Assembly: GCF_006716565.1 (NCBI RefSeq)
Contig: NZ_VFPG01000001.1
Span: 4,650,001 to 4,714,000, forward strand
Source of the DNA: Nocardia bhagyanarayanae
GTDB lineage: Bacteria; Actinomycetota; Actinomycetes; Mycobacteriales; Mycobacteriaceae
DNA length: 64,000 nt
Direction: 5' to 3'
Positions 45,809 through 54,052 of the stretch are shown in pieces; position 1 is the first letter of the stretch, and each line of letters begins with the position of its first letter. Both the position numbers and the translations under genes were made by a program. The notes beneath the pieces were generated by a model. It worked only from the letters and a program-made list of their open reading frames with translations. It had not been told where the DNA came from and made no database searches.

Positions 45809-47260
45809 CTAGGCCGCGGTGGCCGAGACGAGCCGACGCTCCGCCGGGGTCGGCCAGCGGCGGTGGTCGGCGTCGATGACGTACGCGTGGGTGTGCCGGT
45901 AGAAGCGGTCGTCCACGCGTACCGCATCGGCCAGCCGGTCCGGGTCGATGGTGCCGACTTCGTGCAGGTGGGTCAGCTCCTCCGGGTCGTGGCGCGGCCA
46001 CATGCGCAGCGCCACGGTGATTCCCGCACCGGCGAGCACGGCCAAGGTGATCCAGGTGGCGGTGAAACCGGCGGCGGTCGTCAGCCATCCGGCGATCGGG
46101 TAGGTGATCAACCAGGCGAGGTGCGACAGCGAGAACTGAGCGGCGAACAGCGCGGGCCGATCGGCAGGCCGCGACGAACGCCGCAGCACCTGTCCGGTCG
46201 GGGTGAGCACCGCCGCGGTGCCCGCGCCCACGGTGGCCCACACCGCGATCGCGGCTTCCCAGCGCCAGTCACCGGTGTTCGCCAGCGACAGGGTGATGGC
46301 CGCGGCGAGTCCGGCGAACAGTGTGGCCGCGCCCGCCAGCATGACCGGCCGCGCGCCGACGCGATCGAGAACGCGGGGGAGCGACAGCGCGACGAGCATG
46401 GTGCCGAACCCGTTGGCCGCCAGCAACAGTGCCACTCCGGACTGGGTGCCGCCGAGGGTGTCGCGGACGTAGTTGACCGTGTTGACCATGATCACCGATC
46501 CAGCGGCGGCGACCACGAGGTTCAGCCCGAGCAGCCCGCGCAGCCGCGGTGTCGCGGCGAAGATCCGCATGCCCAGCGTGATGCGTTCCCGGAACGAGCC
46601 TCCGGTGGCCGCGGTCGCGTTCGGGATACGGGTAGTGATCACCAGGACGGCCGAGACCGCGAATCCGACGGCGGTGCCGACGAAAAGCCAGTGGAAGCTG
46701 ATCACGGCCAGTGCGGCCGCGGCCAGCATCGGGCTGAGCAGGGTTTCCATGGTTGCGGCCAGCTGGGCGGCCGACAGCGCTCTGGTGTATTCGCGTTCGT
46801 CGGGCAGGATGTCGGGGATGACCGCCTGATAGGTCGGCGTGAACGCGGCCGAGGCGGTTTGCAGCAGGGCGATCAGCGCGTAGATCTGCCAGATCTGGTC
46901 GATGAAGGGCAGTGCGAGCACGACGGCGGCGCGAACGACGTTGAGCCCGACCAGGAACGACCGCCGGGGGAATCGGTCGGCGTAGGCGGCCACGAGGGGC
47001 GCGACCGTCACGTAGACCACCATCTTGATCGTCAGCGCGGTGCCGAGGACGGCGGCGGCGTCGCCCGCCGCGAGTTCGTAGGCGAGCAGTCCGAGAGCGA
47101 CCGTGGTCAGTCCGGTGCCGAACAGAGCCGACACCTGAGCGGTGAACAGCCGCAGATAGTCGTGGTTGCCGAACAGCGAGGTGCTGGTAAAGCGCATCGG
47201 AAACACTTCCTGGTAGTCGATTTCGGGGTGGATCACGGCTTCTTCGACAGCGGCACTCAC
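45809..47260 (-). CDS. MFS transporter
   Basis: 483 aa, twelve hydrophobic segments with the MFS loop 2-3 motif VVAYADRFPRRSFLVG-like (VAAYADRFPRRSF). GTG 47260 with AGAGGAG upstream is one start; ATG 47197 (MRFTSTSLFGNHDYLRLF, preceded by GGAAG) fits the family N-terminus better. A hydrophilic C-terminal tail of 60 residues (EELTHLHEVGTIDPDRLADAVRVDDRFYRHTHAYVIDADHRRW) is His-rich in part. It lies 66 bp downstream of the CsoR-box gene and may be copper-induced with it. Substrate unknown. Confidence 0.88.
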   Translation of the reverse strand: MSAAVEEAVIHPEIDYQEVFPMRFTSTSLFGNHDYLRLFTAQVSALFGTGLTTVALGLLAYELAAGDAAAVLGTALTIKMVVYVTVAPLVAAYADRFPRRSFLVGLNVVRAAVVLALPFIDQIWQIYALIALLQTASAAFTPTYQAVIPDILPDEREYTRALSAAQLAATMETLLSPMLAAAALAVISFHWLFVGTAVGFAVSAVLVITTRIPNATAATGGSFRERITLGMRIFAATPRLRGLLGLNLVVAAAGSVIMVNTVNYVRDTLGGTQSGVALLLAANGFGTMLVALSLPRVLDRVGARPVMLAGAATLFAGLAAAITLSLANTGDWRWEAAIAVWATVGAGTAAVLTPTGQVLRRSSRPADRPALFAAQFSLSHLAWLITYPIAGWLTTAAGFTATWITLAVLAGAGITVALRMWPRHDPEELTHLHEVGTIDPDRLADAVRVDDRFYRHTHAYVIDADHRRWPTPAERRLVSATAA

Positions 47261-47326
47261 ACACGCCGGTCTCCTCTTGAGGGGATGAGCGGGCGAGACT
47301 CGATCCCGCTCACCGGCTTTCGATGC

Positions 47327-48187
47327 TCAGTGGTCGGTGGTGGGCAGGGTGAAGGCGGCGGTTCGTACGACATCGCCGTGCTGGAAATCCAGGAAGAGCC
47401 GGTAGGTTCCGGGGCCGGGCACGACGGTGTGGAAGGTGATGTCCGGTCCGGGCGCGGTCACCCCGTCGCCGGGCTCGCCGTTGGGGTGGACGTGAACGTA
47501 GGCCAGATCTCCCGCTCGCAAGATCACCAGGTGTCCGTACGCGGCCAGATACGGCTGCAGGTCGGTGACCGGCCGTCCGTCCTTGCGCACGGTCAGGGTG
47601 AGCAGTCGTCCCGCGCCGGGCACCAGATCGCCGTCGAGGGTCACCTCGTATCCGTCCACGATCGCGGTGCGTGCGGCGGGTGGTGTCGGCCGCGGTTCGT
47701 ACGCGCCCGCCACGGCGAGATCCGCGCCGAGGGTGATGGTCTTGCCCAGGGCCCGCGGGGCGATGTCGGTGAAGACGCGGTATGCCCCCGCTTCCGGAAG
47801 ATTCAGCGTCACAGTCCAGGTGCCGTCGGCGGTGAGTTCGGGATGCACATGCCAGAAGCCCGTCAGCTCACGCCGCGCCACGATCAGATGCAGCTCGCGA
47901 TCGTGGATGGCGTCGTAGCGGGTGACGGGCTCGCCGTCGGGGCCGAGGATGCGGAACCGCAAGTCGATCTCGCCCGCCCCGACGATCGGCTCCGCGATCG
48001 CCAATGTGTAACCGTCCTGGGTGATTTGGAGCCCGCCGGGCAACTCGGCCGCGGCGTTGTGGTTCCCGTGTGCCGCGTGGTCACCGTGACCGGCATGCGC
48101 GGCGCGAGCCCCGTGGTGGGCGTGCTCTCCGTGCCCCGTGTGCGCCCCGTGCGCCCCGCCGTGCGTGGTGTGAGTCTGCGTCGTCAT
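47327..48187 (-). CDS. Histidine-rich protein under a copper-type (CsoR) operator
   Basis: 286 aa from ATG 48187. The first 44 residues contain 13 histidines in Gly/Ala-His repeats (HGAHTGHGEHAHHG), a metal-binding tail. The rest is beta-sandwich-like with two conserved His sites, GFWHVHPELTADGTW and LAYVHVHPNGEPGDG. No signal peptide is seen. An AAAGGA site precedes the start and a perfect CsoR box lies 45 bp upstream. Probably a copper chaperone or buffer; the exact family is not named. Confidence 0.78.
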   Translation of the reverse strand: MTTQTHTTHGGAHGAHTGHGEHAHHGARAAHAGHGDHAAHGNHNAAAELPGGLQITQDGYTLAIAEPIVGAGEIDLRFRILGPDGEPVTRYDAIHDRELHLIVARRELTGFWHVHPELTADGTWTVTLNLPEAGAYRVFTDIAPRALGKTITLGADLAVAGAYEPRPTPPAARTAIVDGYEVTLDGDLVPGAGRLLTLTVRKDGRPVTDLQPYLAAYGHLVILRAGDLAYVHVHPNGEPGDGVTAPGPDITFHTVVPGPGTYRLFLDFQHGDVVRTAAFTLPTTDH

Positions 48188-48231
48188 CGTTTCGTCCTTT
48201 CGATCTTGTTGCTCCGATATGGAACAAGGTA

Positions 48232-48248
48232 ATACCCCCTGGGGGTAT
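48232..48248. promoter_or_regulatory. CsoR-type copper operator
   Basis: ATACCCCC-T-GGGGGTAT is a perfect 17-bp palindrome with a single central base, the arrangement known for CsoR (DUF156) copper repressors in actinobacteria. It sits about 45 bp before the His-rich gene start. No csoR gene is present in the window. Confidence 0.82.
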
Positions 48249-48372
48249 GTGCAAGTGGTGTGACCGATCCCGCATTCGGTGGCATTCCGCACCGGCCGGA
48301 AGCCGTAGAAATGCATGCGGATGCGCTCCCCGTATCCCCCTTGTCGGGGCAATTTTGAAAGCCTAGACTTAC

Positions 48373-48388
48373 GAAAGTGGCTACTTTC
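48373..48388. promoter_or_regulatory. Inverted repeat overlapping the arsR start
   Basis: GAAAGT-GGCT-ACTTTC spans the GTG start codon at 48377. Because there is little leader, binding here would block transcription or translation of the ArsR/SRPBCC operon. Candidate autoregulatory site. Confidence 0.45.
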
Positions 48389-48712
48389 AGAGATGTCGAT
48401 TTGGCGATCCTGGGCGATCCCACGCGCAAGGCGATTTTCGAGCGTTTGGCGCGGCGGCCGTCGTCGGTGGGGGAGCTGGCCGAATCGCTGCCGATCACCC
48501 GGCAGGCGGTGTCGCAGCATCTGCGGGTGCTCAAGGAAGGCGGTCTGGTGGTGGCCACACCCGAGGGCACGCGGCGGATCTACCGGATCGATCCGGAGGG
48601 CTTGGCCGCGATTCAAGCGTATTTCCAGCAGATCTGGGATGACGCGTTGACCGCTTTTCAGAAGGCCGCCGACGCGGCGGCCAACGATCCCGAACAGGAG
48701 AATCGACCATGA
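48377..48712 (+). CDS. ArsR family transcriptional regulator
   Basis: 111 aa from GTG 48377. Winged helix AILGDPTRKAIFERLARRPSSVGELAESLPITRQAVSQHLRVLKEGGLVVATPEGTRRIYRIDP. No cysteine metal site is present (no CxC in the helix), so it is of the non-metal type usually paired with an SRPBCC gene. Its stop overlaps the SRPBCC start as ATGA. The C-terminal tail is AT-poor and acidic. Confidence 0.93.
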   Translation: MATFRDVDLAILGDPTRKAIFERLARRPSSVGELAESLPITRQAVSQHLRVLKEGGLVVATPEGTRRIYRIDPEGLAAIQAYFQQIWDDALTAFQKAADAAANDPEQENRP

Positions 48713-49194
48713 GCATCACTCCGGACCTTCCTGTCCTGCAGGGCAAGGCCACCGTCGCGCTGCCGCTGGAGCGGGCGTTCGCGTTCTTCACCGAGTCGTT
48801 CGGCAGTTGGTGGCCTGCCGCCTACCACATCGGTACGGCCGAGATGGCGGATGCGATTCTCGAACCTCGCGAGGGCGGGCGCTGGTTCGAACGCGGCGTC
48901 GACGGCAGCGAATGCGACTGGGGGCGCGTGCTGACGTGCGAGCCACCGCATCGGCTGGTGCTGACCTGGCAGATCAACGGGCACTGGCAGTTCGACCCGG
49001 ACCCGGACCGCGCCAGCGAGATCGAGATCCGGTTCACCGCCGACGGACCCGAGCAGACCACCGTCACCCTCGAACACCGCCATCTCGACCGCCTGGTCGA
49101 CGGCAAGGCCATCGCGGACACCATCGTGGAGCGCGGCGGTGGCTGGAGCACGCTGCTGGAGCTGTTCGCCAAGACCGCCGAAGCGCAGAGCTGA
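48709..49194 (+). CDS. SRPBCC (START/AHSA1-like) domain protein
   Basis: 161 aa. VLQGKATVALPLERAFAFFTESFGSWWP, ILEPREGGRWFERGVDGSECDWGRVLTCEPPHRLVLTWQI and TVTLEHRHLDRL are the ligand-cavity fold of AHSA1-like proteins. ATG 48709 overlaps the ArsR stop. Such ArsR-SRPBCC pairs are widespread, with the SRPBCC protein binding a hydrophobic ligand; no substrate is known. Confidence 0.92.
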   Translation: MSITPDLPVLQGKATVALPLERAFAFFTESFGSWWPAAYHIGTAEMADAILEPREGGRWFERGVDGSECDWGRVLTCEPPHRLVLTWQINGHWQFDPDPDRASEIEIRFTADGPEQTTVTLEHRHLDRLVDGKAIADTIVERGGGWSTLLELFAKTAEAQS

Positions 49195-49219
49195 ACGAGG
49201 CCGTCGGTTCGGCGCCGGG

Positions 49220-49885
49220 CTATGTGGGGCGAATGAGGGTGACCCGCCACAACCGGCGTGGCAGGTCACCTTCCTCGAAGGCGTCGATGTCGGTCAGGGT
49301 CCAGCCGTCGGCGAGGTCGTCGATCATGGCTCGGTCGAAGAAGTGGACGGCGAACCCGCCGTGTTCGTAGATGCTGTCGCCGCGGGCGGTGCCGGCGCCG
49401 TAGTGCGCGTCGCCGGTGTGGCGAACCGTGTAGACGAAGGTTCCGCCGGGACGCAGAACGCGCCGCACCTCGGCGACGAGAGCGCGAATTTCCTTGGTGG
49501 ACAGAGCCATACACAACAGCATGTGCGCGAAGGCCCCGTCCGCCGAGCCGTCGGGCAGCGGAAGTGGATCACGTGCGTCGTGAACGATGGTCGTGATTCG
49601 ACCGGAGATGTTCTGCTCGCGTGCCCTGTGCCGGAGCTGATCCAAGCCGACGGAGCTGAAGTCGGTCGCCACGACGGAAAACCCTTCGCGCGCGAAGTGC
49701 AGGGTGTCGCGGCCGTGTCCGGCGCCGAGTTCGAGCACGTCCGCGACACCGACCGTTCGAAACAGCCGGGCGGCGTGCACGGCGGGCGCCGAGGGTTGGT
49801 CGCCGTACATGCCGGGATGCGCGGCGTAGGTGGACTGCCAATGCTCGAACTGCGCATCGGCCAGTTCCCGATCACGGCTCGCCAT
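49220..49885 (-). CDS. Class I SAM-dependent methyltransferase
   Basis: 221 aa. SAM motif VLELGAGHGRDTLHFAREG, second acidic residue VVATDFSSVGLDQL, and a GGTFVYTVRHTGDAHYGAGTARGDSIYEHGGFAVHFFD tail of the methyltransferase-11/25 type. ATG 49885. Isolated between the SRPBCC gene (convergent) and the MFS gene. Substrate unknown. Confidence 0.9.
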   Translation of the reverse strand: MASRDRELADAQFEHWQSTYAAHPGMYGDQPSAPAVHAARLFRTVGVADVLELGAGHGRDTLHFAREGFSVVATDFSSVGLDQLRHRAREQNISGRITTIVHDARDPLPLPDGSADGAFAHMLLCMALSTKEIRALVAEVRRVLRPGGTFVYTVRHTGDAHYGAGTARGDSIYEHGGFAVHFFDRAMIDDLADGWTLTDIDAFEEGDLPRRLWRVTLIRPT

Positions 49886-49940
49886 GACGGCGTATCCCTT
49901 TCCTGCGAATCTGCTCAGGTCACGACACTACGTAGGTAGG

Positions 49941-51197
49941 TCACACGGTTCGTCCTCGCCCGGTGAACGCCGCGATCGGTACGACCGCCACCGCAAGCAC
50001 GCCACCGGCGAGAGCGAGGACCGGATAGCTGGTCGCCGCGACCATCAGCCCGGACCCCATCCCGCCGGTGGCTCCGGCGACGGCGATCGAGACATCCACC
50101 GCCCCTTGCGTTTTGGCGCGGGTGGCCAGCGGAACGGTGTCGGTGATGATGGCCGTGCCCGCCACCAGCCCGAGATTCCAGCCCAACCCCAGCAGTGCCA
50201 GCGCGAGCGCGAGCAACACCATGGAGTCGCCGGGCGCCGCGGCCGCGAGGACTCCCGCGGCGAGCAGCGTCACCCCCGACGCGGCGGCGACGGGCAGGCG
50301 GCCGTAGCGGTCGACGAGCCAGCCGGTCAGAGGCGAGGGCAGGTACATGGCGCCGACGTGGATGGCGATCACCAGTCCCGCGGCGGCGGTGCTGTGGCCG
50401 TGGTCGAGCATGTGGACTGGAGTCATGGTCATGATCGCCACCATGACCAGCTGCGTCAGCGCCATCACCAAACCGCCCGCGGCGATGCCCTTGCCGGAGT
50501 CGTCGACGGGCGAGGGCGCTGTGGTGGTCCGAGTGGTGGCTGCCTCCGTCGCGCCCAGCTCGCGCGCCAGCAGCAGTGGATCGGGCCGCAGCGACATCGC
50601 CAGCACGAGCGCGGCCAAAGCGTAGGCCGCCGCGGCGAGCAGGAACGGCCCGGCCAGGTAGGGGATGCCCAAGGTTCGGGCCAATTCGCCGGTGGGGGCG
50701 GCCAGATTCGGGCCGATGACCCCGCCGAGAGTGGTCGCGACCAGCACGGTGGACACGGCGCGACCCCGGTGCGAGGCGGTGGCCAGATCGGCTCCGGCGT
50801 ATCGGGCTTGCAGGTTGGTGGCGGTGCCCGCGCCGTAGACGAACAGCGCGATGAACAACAGCGCCAGGTTGTTCATGACGGACGCGGCGATGACGCCGAT
50901 GCTGCCGATCGCGCCGGTGAGATACCCGGCGGCCAGGCCGGGACGGCGCCCGCGGGCTTGGGAAAGACGGCCGACGGCGACGGCGGCGAGCGCGGAACCG
51001 GCGGTGAACAGCGCGCTGGGCAGTCCGGCCAGGCTGGTGGAGCCCAGCATGTCCTGGGCGAGCAGCGCGCCGACGGTGATCCCGGCGGCCAGTCCCGCGC
51101 CGCTGAGGACTTGCGCGGAGACCAGCACGATCAGGATGCGGCGTTGCGCTTGTGCGGTGTCGGGGAGCTGGGTGTCGGAGGTGGTGCCGGTGGCCAC
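49941..51197 (-). CDS. MFS transporter controlled by divergent ArsR
   Basis: 418 aa with twelve hydrophobic segments; YGRLPVAAASG and AVGRLSQARGRRPGLAAG are the MFS loop motifs in both halves. I prefer GTG 51197 (AGGGAGA upstream), giving MATGTTSDTQLPD at the N-terminus. ATG 51263 would add 22 residues and start nearer the operator. Divergent from an ArsR-rhodanese gene; two inverted repeats lie between. Probably an exporter of a toxic anion or drug. Confidence 0.85.
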   Translation of the reverse strand: MATGTTSDTQLPDTAQAQRRILIVLVSAQVLSGAGLAAGITVGALLAQDMLGSTSLAGLPSALFTAGSALAAVAVGRLSQARGRRPGLAAGYLTGAIGSIGVIAASVMNNLALLFIALFVYGAGTATNLQARYAGADLATASHRGRAVSTVLVATTLGGVIGPNLAAPTGELARTLGIPYLAGPFLLAAAAYALAALVLAMSLRPDPLLLARELGATEAATTRTTTAPSPVDDSGKGIAAGGLVMALTQLVMVAIMTMTPVHMLDHGHSTAAAGLVIAIHVGAMYLPSPLTGWLVDRYGRLPVAAASGVTLLAAGVLAAAAPGDSMVLLALALALLGLGWNLGLVAGTAIITDTVPLATRAKTQGAVDVSIAVAGATGGMGSGLMVAATSYPVLALAGGVLAVAVVPIAAFTGRGRTV

Positions 51198-51272
51198 GAG
51201 AAGGTCTCCCTGGTCAGCCGCTGTCGAGCGGGCGGGGCAAGCGGTGACGAATACAATCGCCATGTTCGATGT

Positions 51273-51303
51273 TGTTCCAAGGAACAGTGGAATAAGGTAT
51301 TCC
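51273..51303. promoter_or_regulatory. Two inverted repeats in the MFS/ArsR-rhodanese control region
   Basis: TGTTCC-AA-GGAACA (51273-51286) and GGAATA-AGG-TATTCC (51289-51303) lie side by side between the divergent genes, 23-53 bp before GTG 51326. Both are symmetric, as expected for ArsR dimers. Confidence 0.62.
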
Positions 51304-51325
51304 AAAGAGTATTGGAGAAGCAAGC

Positions 51326-51985
51326 GTGAGCGAGTCGTCCGGTCACAAAGCCGCCTTGTTCGACCAGGTCGCCCGTGTCGGAAAGGCGCTGGGCAACGGC
51401 CGCCGGCTGCAAATCCTCGACCTGCTCGCCCAAGGCGAGCGCACGGTCGAGGCGATCGCCACCGCGACCGGCATGAACCTGACCACCGCCTCGGCGAACC
51501 TGCAAACACTCAAATCCAGCGGCCTGGTCGAGGCGCGACGCGACGGTACCCGTCAGCACTACCGGCTCGCCGGAACCGACGTCGCTCGCTTGTTCGCGCT
51601 CGTGCAGAGCGTGGCCGAAGCGCACCTCGCCGACGTCGCCGTCGCGGCGGCCGCCGCGCTCGGCTCGCCCGAGGACGCGATCACCCGCGACGAACTCATC
51701 CGCCGCCGCGACGCCGGGGAGATCGTCCTCGTCGACGTCCGCCCGCACGAGGAATACGACGCCGGGCACATTCCGGGCGCTATCAGCATTCCGCTCGCCG
51801 ATCTCGCCGCCCGGCTCGCCGAATTGCCCGCCGACCGGGACATCGTCGCCTACTGCCGCGGCGCGTACTGCGTCATGGCGCCCGACGCGATCCGCATCGC
51901 GCAGCAGTCCGGGCGGGAGGTCAAACGCCTCGACGAGGGGATGCTGGAATGGGCGCTGGCCGGACTCCCGGTCGAGAAGGTGTAG
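51326..51985 (+). CDS. ArsR regulator fused to a rhodanese domain
   Basis: 219 aa from GTG 51326. N-terminal ArsR winged helix (LGNGRRLQILDLLAQGERTVEAIATATGMNLTTASANLQTLKSSGLVEARRDGTRQHYRL) and a C-terminal rhodanese domain (VLVDVRPHEEYDAGHIPGAISIPL; active-site loop YCRGAYC with the catalytic Cys). This fusion is thought to sense sulfane sulfur or reactive sulfur and controls transporters. Divergent from the MFS gene at 51197. Confidence 0.92.
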   Translation: MSESSGHKAALFDQVARVGKALGNGRRLQILDLLAQGERTVEAIATATGMNLTTASANLQTLKSSGLVEARRDGTRQHYRLAGTDVARLFALVQSVAEAHLADVAVAAAAALGSPEDAITRDELIRRRDAGEIVLVDVRPHEEYDAGHIPGAISIPLADLAARLAELPADRDIVAYCRGAYCVMAPDAIRIAQQSGREVKRLDEGMLEWALAGLPVEKV

Positions 51986-52036
51986 ACGCGGGCCGGCCGA
52001 CGCGACTAGAACATTCGCATACGCCGGTAGCGGTGA

Positions 52037-52150
52037 TCAGCCCGCGACGTGCACGTGGGTGCGAACGGATTGCGGTGCGTCGATCAGGTCGAGCATGCAG
52101 CGGGCCCAATCGGCAGGCGCCCGCCACCGATGCGGTGACGAGGTCGAGGG
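52037..52150 (-). pseudogene. Possible C-terminal fragment of an SDR
   Basis: On the minus strand, ending in TGA at 52037-52039, the frame reads WRAPADWARCMLDLIDAP then QSVRTHVHVAG, matching the C-terminal end of some SDR proteins. No start or upstream domain remains. It lies in the 281-bp space between the ArsR-rhodanese and EEP genes, where nothing else was recognised. Low certainty. Confidence 0.35.
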
Positions 52151-52266
52151 GCATTCGAGTAGTCGACTACGCAGGGCAAGACCCTGCCGGGGCGGCATGA
52201 TCGGTGCGGTAAAAGCACAGTTCGGCCGCGCGGTGACTCGACCGATCGACTTCGAGGGAGTGCGCG

Positions 52267-53298
52267 ATGAATCTGAATCGTTTCAGCGTCGCGACGTTCA
52301 ACATGTTCAATCTGCAGGATCCCGGACGACCGATGAATCCGGGCCAACGTCCTTGGACGGAAGCGGAATTCACGCGGAAGGCGGATTGGATCGCGGGTCA
52401 GCTCACCACGCTGGACGTCGACATCGTGGGTCTGCAGGAGGTGTGGAGCAAGACCGCGTTGGAGAAGGTGGTCGCCGCCGGTGGCTTGGAGGCGACCTAC
52501 GATGTGCTCGCCGACCCCGCCGACGGCTCCCGGATCATCTGCGCGGCGCTGGTCCGTAAAGGCCTGCTGCACGGCGCCCCGCGGTGGATCGCGGACTTCT
52601 CCGAGGCGGTCCGACTGGAATCCACCGACGACCGAAACGACCCGCAAGCACCGCAGATCCGGGTCTCCATCGACCGGTTCTCCCGACCGGTACTGCACTT
52701 CAGCGTCGAACTGCGTGACGGTCAGCTGACCGAGGTGTTCGTCGTCCACCTCAAATCCAAGCTGCCGACCAGCCTGGCCGGCGAGCAATGGTTCCAGGAC
52801 GATCCGGATACCTTCAAGCCGCATCAGCTGGCGTTGGGCGCGGGACTTTCGACGATTCGGCGCACCGCCGAGGCGGTGGCGCTGCGCGTCGTGCTGACCG
52901 GCGCGATGAAGGGCACCGCGACGCCGGTCATCGTGCTCGGCGACATCAACGACGGCCAGCACAGCAACACCGCCAACATCCTGACCGAACAGCCCCGCTA
53001 TCTGGTCGGCGACTCGCTCGGCGGCGTGGACAACGGCCTCTACACCGCACAGACGTTGCAGGAGTACCGCGATACCCGCGACGTCTACTACACCCACGTG
53101 CACCAAGACATTCGCGAATCCCTCGATCATGTGCTCGTCAGCGAACAGTTCTACGACAACAGCCGCAAACGCGTCTGGCTGTTCGACGGGCTCACCATCA
53201 ACAACGACCATCTGAATTTCGAGAACCACCGCGAGAGCGGCACCGGTGACCATGGGCTCGTGAAGGTCGGGTTCGCGTTCGAACCGGCACGTCCGTGA
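52267..53298 (+). CDS. Endonuclease/exonuclease/phosphatase (DNase I-fold) family protein
   Basis: 343 aa. Metal and phosphate residues are in FSVATFNMFNL, DIVGLQEVW, LTEVFVVHLKSKL, VIVLGDINDGQ and SLDHVLVS; the terminal ESGTGDHGLVKVGF carries the catalytic His-like site. No signal peptide. A metal-dependent phosphodiesterase or nuclease of unknown target. GAGGGAG precedes ATG 52267. Not clearly in an operon. Confidence 0.9.
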   Translation: MNLNRFSVATFNMFNLQDPGRPMNPGQRPWTEAEFTRKADWIAGQLTTLDVDIVGLQEVWSKTALEKVVAAGGLEATYDVLADPADGSRIICAALVRKGLLHGAPRWIADFSEAVRLESTDDRNDPQAPQIRVSIDRFSRPVLHFSVELRDGQLTEVFVVHLKSKLPTSLAGEQWFQDDPDTFKPHQLALGAGLSTIRRTAEAVALRVVLTGAMKGTATPVIVLGDINDGQHSNTANILTEQPRYLVGDSLGGVDNGLYTAQTLQEYRDTRDVYYTHVHQDIRESLDHVLVSEQFYDNSRKRVWLFDGLTINNDHLNFENHRESGTGDHGLVKVGFAFEPARP

Positions 53299-53311
53299 CG
53301 ACGGAAAACCG

Positions 53312-54025
53312 CTACCGATCCTCCGTCCACCGCCGCAATCCGCCCGGCCAACGCAGCATCAGCACACCGATGGCGGCGACGACGATGCCGCGCGGCGCCT
53401 CGTAGAGGAATCCGGTCAGGCCTTGGGTGGGCGGAACCGGCAGGAAGAAGCCGGCACCGGCGACCAGGGTGAGTACCGCGATCCAGCGGGGCACCGTGTT
53501 GTTGCGCAGCATGCTCCCGCCCATCAGGCCCAGCCCGGCGAGCAGGACGACAGCGCCGATGATGTTGAACAATTCGAACGCCGTCGTGTCGATCATGTTG
53601 TCGTTGCCTGCGATCAGGTGCGCGGTGCCGGAATCGGACGCGAACGGGTAGGCGACGAACAGTTCGACGGTGAGATGACCGGCCGCGGTGACGATGTTGG
53701 CGAGCAGGTAGCAGATCAGGCCGACGAATCCGGCGGTGCCGAGTCTCGGCCGCATCCACGCGTACATCCCGGGCAGGCCGAGGATCAGCAGGACCGTCCC
53801 GATGCCGAGCAGGATCTGCGCGAGCGGCGAGCCGGGGCTGGTGAGCGCCTCGACCGAATGGCTTTTGCCCGCGACGATCGGATGCAGCGTGCCGCCCGCG
53901 ATGCACAGGGAGCCCGCGATGGCCAGTGCGGCGCCGCACATCCGCAGTACAGTCTCGCGAGAGGGGCCGATGGTCCGAGGGTCGCCGGTGGTTTCGGTTG
54001 GTAGGAGTGCTTGCGTGTGTGTCAT
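53312..54025 (-). CDS. Hypothetical membrane protein, about six helices
   Basis: 237 aa, most of it hydrophobic: MCGAALAIAGSLCIAGG, ILLGIGTVLLILGLPGMYAWM, AGFVGLICYLLANIVTAAGHL, AFELFNIIGAVVLLAGLGLMGGSML, WIAVLTLVAGAGFFLP and RGIVVAAIGVLML. ATG 54025; an upstream extension would overlap the divergent SARP-type gene. No named domain. Divergently arranged with the SARP-type regulator, so it could be one of its targets. Confidence 0.75.
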   Translation of the reverse strand: MTHTQALLPTETTGDPRTIGPSRETVLRMCGAALAIAGSLCIAGGTLHPIVAGKSHSVEALTSPGSPLAQILLGIGTVLLILGLPGMYAWMRPRLGTAGFVGLICYLLANIVTAAGHLTVELFVAYPFASDSGTAHLIAGNDNMIDTTAFELFNIIGAVVLLAGLGLMGGSMLRNNTVPRWIAVLTLVAGAGFFLPVPPTQGLTGFLYEAPRGIVVAAIGVLMLRWPGGLRRWTEDR

Positions 54026-54052
54026 GGGCCAAGGGTCGACCAGGGCGCTGGT

